NCBI RefSeq assembly: GCF_900496995.4
Contig: NC_044029.1
Span: 2,790,001 to 2,854,000, forward strand
DNA: 64,000 nucleotides
DNA from: Aquila chrysaetos chrysaetos
Taxonomy: Eukaryota > Chordata > Aves > Accipitriformes > Accipitridae
Reading direction: 5' to 3'
Each line of letters begins with the position of its first letter. The stretch's first letter is position 1. Both the position numbers and the translations under genes were made by a program. Below are positions 1 through 12,500 of this stretch, one piece after another. The notes beneath the pieces are model-generated. The model was given only the letters and a program-made list of their open reading frames with translations. It searched no databases and was not told the origin of the DNA.

Positions 1-3000
1 TTTAGCCTCTTCAATGTTGAGTGGTGGCCTTTGTGAAAGACTAGAGTCATGTTCTAATCTGCTACAGAGATTCTGAAGTTTTATTAGGAGCCCTGCTTTG
101 TCCTGTTTTCCAACAGAGATCCAGTGAACTCCTCCTGGAAAGTAATCTAACAAGAAAAGCAATATTAATCATGCTATACATTTAAAAGTGTAAATATTTA
201 ATAGCAGCTTACAATAGCAACCAATAACTCAATTTCAATTAAAACATAAAACTGTAAAGTCTATTGCAAGCCAGCCTTGCAACTCTACCACTAACACAGA
301 AGGATGGTTCTACAAGACCACTACTTTTTATTTTTAAAGGAACAGGCTCTACAGGGCAAGTTCCCACAAAGAATTCACACTGCCACTGATGCTGTCGTCC
401 CTCCTCTCTACACACCTTCCTGCCTGTCCCTTAACAATCCCCTCTGCATCCATCTTCCTGCTAGTCTGACTTAGCATTTACTTTTTTAACTCTGTACTAC
501 TGCAGGAGTTCAGAGTTTGGAATGTGAAAATTATCCCAAAACAGTGAACAAGGCAGCATCTAGAAGAGTCAGGTGTAGCAGAGAATGCCATAGTCTCTAT
601 CCCTACATCATGTTTTCTAAAGTCTGAGTCCCACTTTCTCCTCCAAGTGTCCTATGTAAGGGGGAAAAAAACAAAAAACAAACAAACAAAAAAAACCCAT
701 TAAATGTTTTAACTTATGATCTGCTTTAAGCTAAAGTAATACTAGTGTAATTAAGGATGCATCTATTCTCATAAACCAAAGCAGATTCCAAGGTGAAAAG
801 CTATTCAGAATCTTTTCCCATAAATTAATAAAATACTTAGTGGTCCTAGAGCACTAAAGGGTTATGAAAGCTGTAAGTTGCAAGCAAATATTTCAGAAGC
901 ACCTAAGGAATTCAGAAACCTAAATCCTAAATTACTTTCAAGATGACATAAGATACTTTGCCGTATATGTCCAATATGCGTATACCTGTAGTAATTTTTA
1001 TAAAAATATAGATGTTTTTCTAAACGTACCTTCCAAGAGCTGATGATCCCTTAAAGCTTCTGCTGTTAAAACAGTCTTCCCACAACCTGCCATTCCATAA
1101 ACTGTGACCCAGCCTGGATCACTTCCCAGGCAGCACAGTTTCTGTTTAATAGCATCTACCAGTTTTGGCCGAGTGACAAACACAACTGGTCTCTGTGGTA
1201 CACCTCCTTCACAGAGAACTGTCTTAACTAAGGTTAAAAACAAGAAACATGAAAATAAAAAGTGACTTCTAAATGTGATGCCTCTTCAAAGCAAATGATT
1301 CCCTACCCCAGATAACTAGTGGGCTCCCCTCCCACCTCATGTCCCATACAAATGCTCTAAAAACTACTGGACTCACAACACCAAATACTGAAAAAATACT
1401 GCTTTTTAGAAATAAATTACTTAACAAGTAACTAGCCTCCCACCTACAATAGTGTTCCAGTTAATGGAATACCTATGAGGCAAGCTAGTTACAGCAATCC
1501 CTAGAAGTGAAAAATAATTAACAGCTCCAGTAGAAACTGTGGCAAGGACAGGAGCTCAACATTACTATACCCAACTATCAAGTCACTTTCTCAGCCAGAA
1601 GTTACTGCCCCATGGATGCAGCAGAAAAGAAAGCATGCTGTGTAAGGCTTTTACTTTGCAGTTAACAGCACAGCATTTTGGTCCAAGCAAGACTCCCCTT
1701 GATTCCAGCTAAGATAGCACAACTTGCAATAGAGCAGATAAAGCATAGCAGGAAAGGAAACGTGCACTTTATCTGTCCACTGCTGGCCACAAAGTGGCCA
1801 TATGCAGTGCCATATAATACTAATAAGCTTTGGGAAATCTTACTCAGATAATCAAAATTCCACATGCCTACAACACTTCTTAAAATGTAGAGTGCCAGTA
1901 AATATGGCAGTTAGTCATATGCAGTTAGAAGGTTCTTCCCATTAAAAACTACCAATTTATTTCATGTCAATCAAAGATGATACTGATGACAATGTAGGTA
2001 AAAGTTAGGAATTTATGTAGGGTAACTAAAAGATCTGGTGGAGAGAATTAAGCAACATAAGAACAAGATCAACTATTGGAACGTAGGCTGAGAGATTACA
2101 GATTACTCTTCAAGATAAATGTCAGAATTTTGGAGGCTACAACTTTTTATGTTAGATTCAACTTCTTTAATATATACAAATAGAAGTCTTTCTTTCACAT
2201 ACAACAAAAATGTTACAATTTAGAGAAAACTGTGAGAGCTTCAGGTTTCCCATCTTTTAAAATAAACATTACTTAATATAAACATTTTCAAGGTGACCTA
2301 CAAAAGCCACAATTGTTGTAACTCTCCTGCCATATTAATTACATGAAATACAAAGATACTGACTACTACACTACCAAAACAAGTGAATGCACCAAATACT
2401 CCTTTTTCATTGGAACAGCTATTATAGTCACTTAGAAAGGAATAAAAAAAGGCAACTTGTTTTTACTTTCAAGCACAGGGATTGCTGTAGTTACACTGAC
2501 CGTATGAAGTCATTCCATCCATTGAACTCTTTCCGTTACCAGAGGAGATGGCAGGGATGCCGTCCTGAAGAAGCGCTGCAAGATCTCTGTACCCTTCGTG
2601 AAGTAGTGCATTATAAAAGGATCTATATGAATTATTATCTTTTGTAAGAATAATGTTTATTAGCATAGCTGCTCGCTCCTTCTGTGTATTCTAGAAAAAA
2701 CATTAAAAGAGATGTTATACAGAACTAAGAGACCTTAGAAACCATCTAATCTATCACTCTGTCAATTATAAACTGTTTATAGTTAGCCTTCAACTTGACC
2801 AAGCCCTTAACTCAACCTTATAAAGTGCAATTAAAACTGCATGCTAGGCATACGCTTAAGAATTTGCTGAATCCAGGAATGAGATAGACTGAAATGACTA
2901 TTATTAAAAACGATGATAAAATATATGAGTTGACTAGGAAGATAAATAAGTGAGAGACAACTCTACCTGTTGTTTCACTCTCTCCTCCTCCTGTAATGTT

Positions 3001-3104
3001 AGTACTTCATCAGAAATCATACGATCCATAATGTAAGATGTCTTGATGTCTTTTTCCAATGCTTGGCGATTCATAAGTAAATAATTTCTACTCTTGATGT
3101 CCAT
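1..3104 (-). CDS. APAF1: APAF1, apoptotic protease-activating factor 1 (5' four coding exons, partial)
   Basis: This gene encodes the cytosolic scaffold that binds cytochrome c and dATP, oligomerises into the apoptosome and recruits procaspase-9. The coding exons, in transcript order, are 3104-2967, 2690-2501, 1227-1030 and 146-1. All have AG/GT borders and join in frame to 224 residues. The start ATG is at 3104-3102, and its exon begins at about 3108 after an acceptor. Residues 1 to about 95 are the CARD, including the stretch NALLHEGYRDLAALLQDGIP. Residues 110-175 open the NB-ARC ATPase domain, with Walker A GMAGCGKT at 154-161 (Lys160). The last partial exon contains FPGGVHWISVGKQDK, which follows the P-loop in the family. 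The rest of NB-ARC and the WD40 repeats lie beyond the left edge. The gene is divergent from IKBIP across a shared CpG island. Its 5' noncoding exon is not resolved. No defect is visible in the exons present. Confidence 0.97.
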
Positions 3105-3125
3105 ATTTCTTCAATGTGAAAAAGA

Positions 3126-3146
3126 GGGGGGGGGGGGGGGGGGGGG
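3126..3146 (+). repeat. poly(G)21 homopolymer next to the APAF1 first coding exon
   Basis: A run of 21 G on the plus strand, so 21 C on the transcribed APAF1 strand. It lies about 15 bases upstream of the acceptor used by the ATG exon and forms most of its pyrimidine tract. Confidence 0.95.
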
Positions 3147-4189
3147 AGTCAAGTCAGAACCAGAACATTACTTCCAAGTACAATTTTGTTTTTAAAGTCA
3201 GAAAAAGGAGCAGAGCAGTTGCATTAATGGAAAATACAGTGAATCTTCAGGCAAGCTCATACTACAAACTGCAGAAAGCTAAACTATTTAGTTGGTTTTT
3301 TACTTTCTGTTGTGATAAAGAGACTTTCATACCACTGTTATATGAATTTAATTATACTGTTTATGACTCATTAGTCTAGCTTGGCTGGACAGTACAGCAG
3401 CATCAAGAAAACACTGGGGAAATCAAATATTCCTTTTCAACAGAGTAAAAAAAGGCATATATATAGTTAAGTTGTAATAGTTCATGAGCTACTGTGAATA
3501 TGAATAGTATTCTTGAAGTATTGTTTAGATGCCATATGCTATTATGTTTCATAAAAACATCCAGCTGAGCATTATTATACTTAATCTGACTATGGTATTT
3601 CTCTGATTGCTCCACCTGGAGGTGTATAAAGCAGGTATAAAAAGAATTTCAATCTTTAACAATTAATTAGACTCATAGTAAAACATCTGTGCTCATATGA
3701 ATGGAAGTTTTCATTAAAAAAGCAGATGTTATACTGCTAATTCTGAAAAAAAGGAAAAAAAAACTGAGTATTTTTCCACATTCCTCTGAATTTATGTTTA
3801 TGAACACTTGCAGAACTAAAGAATCACAGTCTGTGCAAGCTTCTCGTATACTAGGAACTTGCTAAATGTCTCTACGAAAAGGTCTCCTCCCCACCCACTA
3901 CATCCCTCAAATTTTTTAAATCCTTGGATCATGTGACTGGGACAACAGGATGAGAAACAGGACTGGTCTCACAGCTGACAGCACCGGGCAGAACTACAAC
4001 AGAAAATAAAACCGAAGGCGATTGCAAGCTCCTCCACGGTGCAGCCACGCAGCTGCCTGCAGAAAAGCTCACCTTTTCCTTCAGTCCCTCCTTCAGGAGC
4101 AGGGTAGATGCAGAACAGCTGCCTCTGGATAACCCGATGGAGTGTTTCTTCCGCCGTACTGACAGAATTTCCTATTTTCACTGAAAATT

Positions 4190-5280
4190 ATGCGGTTAGA
4201 AAGTCTTCCGCCCTACCTTTACCCCACCGCACCGCTTCGGGAAGGGGACGTGAAAGCTCCCCGGTCGAAAAACGCCCAGGTTATAAAATAATAATAATAA
4301 CCAGTCCACACGTGAAGCAAAATACAAAAAGAAAGCACCCCACAACCACACAAAACAAAGGGTTACCTCACACCCAGACAACGCCTCACCGGAGCCGCCG
4401 TCCCCAGCCGCAGGGCGAACGAAACAGAAACCGGAGCGCTCAAACCCGGCCGCCCCGGGCCGAGGGGGGGCTCTCCCCGGCCACCTCCCCTGAGGCAGGG
4501 GCGGGGGGGACAAGCCGCCTCCCCAGCGGACGGCTCCGGAGCCGTGAGCTGGAGTCAGCCTCGGGGCAGGGGGGGGGGCCGCGGCGAAACCGAAACCTCC
4601 CGGGGAACAGCCCGTCCCGTCCCGCCTTACCCCCCTCTCCCCCACCGCCGCTCACCGGGCGGGCAACAAGTTCCCGCCTCGTCCTGAGGAGAAATCCGTT
4701 ACCCCGCACCGGGGGAGCAACCCGCACCGCCAACACTTCCTCCTTCCGGGCCCGGCGGGTGGGATGAGGGGCCGAGCCGGCCCAGCCCGTGTCCCTCCCC
4801 GGCAATAACCCGGCCCCCTTCACGGAACAAAGCCCCGTTCTCCCCGCGCCGGCGCAGAGAGCCGCGGAGACTCGGCCGGCGCGTAGCGGGAGCCAGCTTC
4901 GGCGGCGGGTGAGCGGCGGGGAGGCGGGTGCGCGCGCCTGACGTGGCTCCCGCCGCGGTCTGAGGCGGCGGGGCCGCCGACCAGCCGTTAACGGGTGTGG
5001 AAACGCGGTAACGGCGGGAGGAAGGCGGCCCGAAGCGCTGGGTCGGTCGGCGGAGCTGAGGGAGGAAGGGTGCCGCCGGGGCTGGCCGGCGTCTCCGCGG
5101 GCTCCTGGGCTGGGGGGGGGCCCCCCCCGCCACAGAGCCCTGAGGGCGGAGGGGGCAGCCGGTGGCTTTCGGTGGCCCGGGATGAGCGGAGGCAGGGCCG
5201 GGGGGGGGACGGGAAGGGTTGCTGTGGGGTGAGGGGCTCGTCCCCCTCAGCCCCGCGCCGCCAAGTTGTCCTTTAAAGCC
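4190..5280. promoter_or_regulatory. CpG island; probable bidirectional APAF1/IKBIP promoter
   Basis: This is a dense G+C and CpG block between the two divergent genes. Human APAF1 and IKBIP are known to share a head-to-head promoter, and the layout here is the same. Candidate minus-strand donors for a noncoding APAF1 exon 1 have GTGAGC at about 4066-4071 and 4650-4655. Candidate plus-strand donors for a noncoding IKBIP exon 1 have GTGAGC at 4909-4914 and GTGAGG near 5227. Long open frames in this block on both strands look like products of high G+C rather than genes. Transcription start sites cannot be placed from sequence alone. Confidence 0.8.
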
Positions 5281-6450
5281 GAGTTGTTGTCCCTGCGCTC
5301 AGCCATTTCCCCAAGTACCGTTCAGATCTCTTCACCTTAACTTCGTAACGCGTGTTCTCAATCCCAAAGGTGTTTTAAAAGCTACGAAGTAGCGGTTTTG
5401 CTGGGTTTTGGGGGAGCCAGAGGTGGTTTTTCCCCTACGTACCTCAAACTCGGAGCACGCTTCCTAGTCCTGCGACTCAAAACGTCTCTAAGCTTCACAC
5501 TCGTGTGACAGATTCGGATTTTAAACAACGCCCTTTACACATGTATGAGACTATGTAAGTACCTCTAATATTTAAATACTTATATATTGACATGTGGCTA
5601 AGCGGCAATACTGCAGAATGATCCGGAAAGAAGCACAACGTTTTTGTCTGAACTTGCGCTAAACCAAACCCACCAAGGATCTAGTCTATTTTGAGCAGTG
5701 TGGTGGAAGATTTTAGGCTTAAAAATTCAACTCTGCACTTCCACTTGGTTGGTTGGAATGTGAGCTTTTGCGTTCTTCGAAACTGGAGATTCATATTGCC
5801 TGAATCCATGCGGACCTTAACTTTAGCAAAGAGGAAATTATGGCTTCTATCTGGATGCGTATTTCATCAATATTCTGTGTTTTTCTATTAATGGCTATTA
5901 ACTGGTGTCCGTGGTTTTACAGATGACATGAAATCATTGCAAGAGAACCATTTCTAAGTTAAAGCTTGATTTGCAATCTCTTTTTTAAAAATGAGAAGAT
6001 TCATTTTCCCCTTTAATGTGGAGTAGGTAATTTTTTTTCTAGATCTACGAGTAAAACAGGAGGACAGTGAAACCGCTGATAAAATTGTGACAGTAATCAA
6101 CTATAAAAAGAAATACCATGCTTTCAGTCCTTGTGATTTTAAACATATCTTCAAAATGGCTTATTGCACAACAGATGAAATATTTCTGGAAAGGTGAAAT
6201 TAGCTAAAGTTTCAAAAGTCAGTTCAGTTTGAGAAAACATGAAAGCAGTGCTCTGTGGTATAGAAAACAAATTTTCACAAAGTCTTATGAAAGTATTATG
6301 AGACTTTACAAAAGTTCACGTAACTAGAAAACATAGTAAGTGCTGAAGGAAACATTTTTGGGGGTGTATTTGTGTAACTAAAGGGCAAGAGGTTATATTT
6401 GAAGATACTTAAAAGTAACTAGTCCTTTTTGGTTTTGTTTTTTTTCCTAG

Positions 6451-6485
6451 CTCTCTCTTTTGCTTCTGCTTTTTAAAAACACAAA
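6451..6485 (+). other. IKBIP: IKBIP 5' UTR part of the first coding exon, with upstream acceptor
   Basis: A T-rich pyrimidine tract ending in TTTCCTAG closes at 6450, a strong 3' splice site. The IKBIP ATG follows at 6486 with an A at -3. This implies a separate noncoding exon 1 in the CpG island 1.2-1.5 kb upstream. Confidence 0.6.
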
Positions 6486-9400
6486 ATGTCTGAAGTTAAG
6501 CAGAGGAAAAAAGGTATTTCTTCATCCAAGACCACTGATGGCTCACAAAAGGTTGAGAAGCACAGTAATTGTGGGAAGCTGGCAAGTCCGAGGACCAGCA
6601 ATAATCGGAGTTGCTTTTGGATGGATTCACGGACAAGCTTGAGCATAATTTCCCTTGCTTTTTGCCTGGTGCTGACCTGGTAGGTAACCCTCTAAAGTGG
6701 ATTTTAATATTTTCTTTTGTATTCCATACTGTATTCAGCCACAGGCAATATGATTAGTTACGTTTAAATATAGTGTTTGGGTTAAGTGACTGTAGAAACT
6801 TTTTAAATCTAGAACGATCAAGGAGAGAATAGCAGTATTGACAAGCGTGGAAACATTGGTATGCAGTGAGGGATTATAGAAGCTTGATCTGTTCTATCAT
6901 GTTGAAAGTTTAAAAGGTGCGTTCCTCACGAATTGTAAATACCTGCTTTGGAGACTACATCTAACTGTGAAGAGCAACTTAATCTCACAATAAGTACAAC
7001 AAGGCTCATCTGGCTGGTAATAAATAATTCAACAGTAGAAGTGAAGTAGAGTTTTCTGTAAATAACTTGCTCAGCAGTGTGGTAAATTGTTCATCAGGTG
7101 GAGTCTTCAAGTAAAGGTCAAATATCTTTGTAAAAGATGTTTTAGAATATCTTGGCAGCATCCGCCTTAGTTCCATCAGAAACTGAGCTTCATGCAGAAA
7201 TGAGATGATGAAATTCTCAGAACTCTAGTGCAAGAAATTAGTCCAGATTCTTATAATCTAGACATCAATCTGAAAATTAAGGTAAAATTTGTTCTTATTT
7301 AACATCACCCAGATTTTATTACCTAAATCTTTGAGAAACAGAACGACATAGTAGAATAAAATTAGTGATGCTTCTGCTTACTGTTCTGTGTATATCTGTT
7401 TAAGTCTGGTTTGCATTTATCTATCATCTATCTATAGCTAGCATTTCAGCTTTTATTGCCTAACTTAATCTGTATGGAATATTGCAGATCTTTTGAAACT
7501 TCTTATTGCTATTCAATATATTAATAAATATCAATTTATGAAAGCACAAGTGTTTTAAATAAACTCTATTTTTCTAGATAAACAGATTGCTGTGAATCAG
7601 GTCCTGGAACACTTAATATATGCTAATTATCTAGTTGTGTTTACTGTTTATTTACTTGCAATTTGCAGGTTCCTATTTCAGCAGTCAGGTCAATTTGCTG
7701 ATATGGAAAAAAAGTACAATTTCTTACAGCAAGAAGCTGAAAAATTCCTGGATGTGGAAAATAAAGTTAACTTAATTTCTGAAAAGGTAATCATCAACAT
7801 CTTAATTGGATAATCTCTGGTGAAGATATGCTGTTGTTTTACTTTGTTGTCATTTAGTTAAATTCCATTGACTGTTTTAAAATACATTTTCATAGTGTGT
7901 TGTACTTGCCTCTGAATAGGCCTTTGGGGAATATTTCATGTGCCTAAACATGTCAATCCATACCATTGTTCAAGTATGTGAATATAGCAGTTGTATCTCA
8001 GTATTATTTTTTAGACACTAAACTATTTTTAAAAAAGTACATTTGTGCACATACTTCATTCTACCAGTACTGTTCTGTGAATAATTCTAATACACATTGA
8101 TTTGAAGAAAATTACAGGCATTTTTCTGTAGTAGACCTGTTCTAATAATATGAAGACATAATGAAGTGATAGTAATATTTTTTCATTGCTATTTTATTTT
8201 CTTATCTGCGTGTGACATTATCAAGTAGAAAACTTGGGCTAGCTGCTGAATTATCCCTTCTATCTTACAGATGGTGATGGGGGTACAGCATGGCTTAGGC
8301 AGTGATGTTGTTTTAGCACTGATCTCATAATGATGTCATTTATACATGATGTAATTTGGATATTTATATACTACACTTCAGATTGCAAAATGTTGCATGG
8401 GATTTACATAGTGTGATACATTTTACAAAAAAAAAAAAAACCAAACAAAACAAACAAACAAACAACAAACCACCATGGAAAATAAAGGATTGACAATAAA
8501 GCAAATGGCATGTATTCTATAGAAATTCAACAACAAACATACCCTTTTCTGTTACTTCTTCATGCTAGGTTAATCAACAATATTTTAAAGTTGAAATATG
8601 AAAACAAATCATATAGGAGCTTTGTAACAAGTGAAGTGGCTTTTAAGGGACTTTATTTAACAGAGAATAAAAGCAAATGGTTTTCTACTCTTACTTCCGT
8701 TAAGCAGACATGGACATTGTTTTGTGTTATAAATGCAGCTTGAGTCTTCTGAAAGTATCCTACGAGAAGCTGCCTCATCCATCTCTGTGATGACTGAGTT
8801 TGAACAGGAAATACCTTCTCTTCATAACATCATAAATGATATTCAGAACAATGAACAGACTCTCTCTATAAAGATGCAGAGTATTAATGAGAAGTTCCAA
8901 AATGTTACAAATTCCTGGAGACAAAGCTTGGATGAAATGAACACAAACACTGGTGGTTTAAAATCTGAAGCAAAGTTCGTACATGCAGAAGTTACTTCCC
9001 AAATTAATGAAGTTGAACAAAGAATTAAATCCCTTTCAGAAAGAGTAAGAGATTTGGAAGACAGTACAGCCAGAAATATTAAAACATTAAAAAGGCAAGA
9101 AGATGATGAATTCTCTAGAGTTGAACAAAAGATGGACTTGCATGCAAAGGCAGTTGAAAAACTAGAAGAAGAACAGAATAGCCTGGTAGCCAAGGACACA
9201 GACCTGAATCAGAAACTTGCGAACTATGAACCTAAAATTGAGGAGTGCAAGACCCGTTTGCCAACAATTGAAAACGCTATTCACTCTATTCTTAGATTAT
9301 CAAGTGAATTGCTAAGTATGGAGAAAAAGATAGAGGACTTGACAACACAGCTATATACTGTGGAAAAGGATATGTTGAAAACTGTTTCTGATACAATGGC

Positions 9401-9569
9401 AATGCAAAAGGTTCTTGAAGGCATACAGTACAATGACAGCATATTGAAAGTGCAAAATGAAGTAGTAGTTTTAAAAGAAGTACTGCATGACATAAAAGTA
9501 CCTTCAAAAGCAAAAGAAATCACTTTAGAAAGCTATAACTTTGAAATTGACCAGAATGGGGATAACTAA
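6486..9569 (+). CDS. IKBIP: IKBIP (IKK-beta interacting protein), isoform ending in the proximal terminal exon
   Basis: IKBIP is an ER-membrane, pro-apoptotic protein also known as IKIP. Coding segments are 6486-6679, 7669-7786 and 8739-9569, joined in frame to 380 residues. The start is the ATG of MSEVKQRKK, matching the human N-terminus. A basic N-terminal tail of about 49 residues is followed by one membrane segment at about 51-68 (SLSIISLAFCLVLTWFLF). A coiled-coil linker ending NLISEK comes from the second exon. The terminal exon starts LESSES and is a long acidic/basic heptad coiled coil with an N-V-T sequon. The human orthologue has the same alternative C-terminus, including EGIQY near the end. 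The gene is divergent from APAF1. A possible AATAAA follows at 9707. Confidence 0.93.
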
Positions 9570-12500
9570 ATTTGGACTTGGGCCTTTCACTGATGAAAGA
9601 GCACTTTAATTTATTATACATAATGTGACTCCAACATACGTTAAGGATAGCGAAATATTCTCATTAATTTAAATAGAGATTGGATCAGACTGAAAGGCAA
9701 ACTTATAATAAAGAGGTTAGAGAGCAAGAAGTACTGTGTTGAAGGAGGAGAGGAGTACTTTCTTAAATTAAGGATTATTTTCAGCTTATTTATTAAAAGT
9801 TCATTTTTTTATTAAAAAGGAATTTGAAGCAAAGTATTTAGATTTAAGAAAAAAAAACGTCAAAACCAGAGACATCAGATAACAATTTATATTTAGTTTT
9901 CACTACTTAGTTTTTTATATTGTTACTCATGGTATTATATTCCATGGACTTGTAACACAATGAAGTTATTATCTCTAGGCAGATATACATGTATGTCGCT
10001 TTTAACGTATTATATACCATAATGTTTTTGTGCTTGCGGTACAGGCTTCTCAATGTCAGAGGTAGTACTGGGATCTACATATTTTATTATGTGCAAGAAA
10101 GCACCAAGTACATTTTTAACAGCTGAAGCTGAGATACAACAACATTACAGAAAACACTAGTAAAGTACCCCTTACTGACAACCTTCTCTTGTATTGGTAT
10201 TTATAAGCAGGGGCTTACATAGCAGCTGGTGTTACCTTTTATTTCTTTGACCCCATGCAAATAGCCTCCTTAGACCTCATTTCCAGCCTTCTCAAACTTC
10301 CTAAAATCACGGGCGTAGTTTTGTTCTGCCATTGAAATCGCTGGACTACATATAGACTGAAGTTCTTATTAACAGATATTCCTGCTAGATTCTTCTCCTA
10401 TCATTTAATTTGCAAGTTTGGTGCGATCAGTCACTGTATTAGTCTGGGGTTTGGGTTTTTTTGGTTTTGTTTGTTTTGGTGCTGTTAGAAACAAGTTTTA
10501 ACCTTTTCTTCTATAGAATGTTCTCTGCTAGGCATTACATGACAGGTCTGGTATTGCTTTGCATTTCAAAGGAAAAAAAAAACTTTACAGTGTCATGGAC
10601 ATTGTTTCCAAAAGTTTGGTGAACCAAGAGGTGCAAAAGCAATTAATGACAGCCATGGAGTTATGTACTTGAGGGCAGGGAATATCTAATCTATCCTGAG
10701 ATCTAATAGATCTGTTTACACAGGATGTAGTCCTACCTAATAGGCCTGATACCTGTTCATTGAAACTTGAATCTCAGGACCACCATAAATTTGTGTCTAC
10801 AGACTTAACGTCTTGATAATTTCTTATTTCTGAACTCAGGAAAGCAGATTGCTTAGTAGGCAGTATGAACCCACAACATTTATGACTTAATCAGGCTTAA
10901 GTTAAATTATCCTGGTTTTGTACATTCACTTATCTAGAACTCTGCTGAAGTCTTCACTAAACAGTTAATGCTGCCCAGTCAAGAGACTTTTAAACCAGTA
11001 ATTCTCAATGTTATAAAGTCTGTCAGTTTCATATATTTATTACTTATGTATAGATTTCTATCTCTTTAGTAATATTCAATAAAAATATGATGTAATGGAT
11101 TGTCCTGGTACATAATCTATTTAAAAATAAATTGCTCTTCCAGAAAGGGTATGGAATAAATACTTCAGTGTTCCATTAAGAAATACTATTCTGTACAGAA
11201 GTGGTTTTTAAATACCTTTCAGAAGTGTGTTCCAGGGTGTTTCTACTTCATATATTTTTGGGGAAGGGTGGCTAAATTACCAGTGGTATGCTCCCCAATT
11301 TAATGTCTTTCATCAACCTCAACCCTACTGAAAGCCAAATGTACATGAGATCAAACAGGAAATTCTCATCCTTAGAGGGCATTAACTAGGAAACCACCAC
11401 AACTCCCCACAACCTAAATTTTGGTATTTTGTTATTAAGCAAACAGTTCTGTGCTAGCGAGGACTGACCAACGCTATCAAAAAGTTAAAAATACTTTTTT
11501 CTTTGGTGATATTTTTACTACTAGCGTCAAGAAAAGGATTAGTATGAAACTAATTATAGCCTCTTAGAATGCGTTTTACCTGCCCGTTTAGTGTTGTTTT
11601 TTTCTCTCCATGTTCTACACTGACTTATTGGGGATTGCACAGGATAGCATCACTCAGGTATTTTCCTTTCTTCCTCTCAAATTTGAAAACCAAGAACCAA
11701 TGGTTAAAAAAACAGGAAAAAAGTGAACTAGCAAATTCAGCCAAAAATCCAACAGTAGCATGAGTGCTCCCTCAGTAATTTTATGGAGGTAGGCTGTTTA
11801 AATAGCCACCAAAATACTTCACAGGAAAAACATTAAACAAAAGGGAAGCACGCCTAATTCCTTTGGCGTTTTCTTTTGTGAACAACATGTTCAAAATACA
11901 TATTATGATTACCAAAATAAAACGGTCCATGATTTTGGGATAAGAGAATTTTAAAGTAGGCATCTTTTTAAAACATTTCTGAATATCTTTCTACATGTGT
12001 GTTTCTGGTTCACACAAATTACAGGCTTCATACAAAAATTTCTGTAAATCAGAAGAAGATTGCATTTGATGACTTGTGTTTTCAGAGGTCATGCTGGAAA
12101 GTTGTATAGCACCTTCCTGTAATTTCTGTTGTAATAGAAAAAGTAGTAACACTGGAATTTGTTACGTATACTGAAAAGAAAAAAAAGTACGTTTTTGTGT
12201 GTGTTGCAACAGAAGTGTACTTCCTAAAGACAGGATTTGCACTCAATTTCAAATCAGAATAGTAAGATATTTCATTAGACTATAGCTTTAGTTTTGATGT
12301 GAGTTGTTAAGCTAGAAATCTTGTCAAATATTTTTATTTGTATCCCTGTAGTGTGAAAAGACGTGGAACTTAATGGACCATCTGGAAGACCTTCAAATAA
12401 TTTCTCACATTAAACATCTGCAGGAAGATATTTATACAATGAAAACACAGTCTAGCAGCATAATTAAAAAACAAGAAGAATTGCAGAAGAATTTAACAAC

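Noticed and set aside
4108-4767. A 219-codon open frame on the plus strand at the APAF1/IKBIP island
   Set aside because: Its sequence is Pro/Arg/Ser-rich, as expected of any frame in high-G+C DNA; overlapping open frames exist on the other strand, and it matches no family.
8843-9523. Minus-strand open frames opposite IKBIP exon A
   Set aside because: Antisense shadows of a recognised coiled-coil exon.
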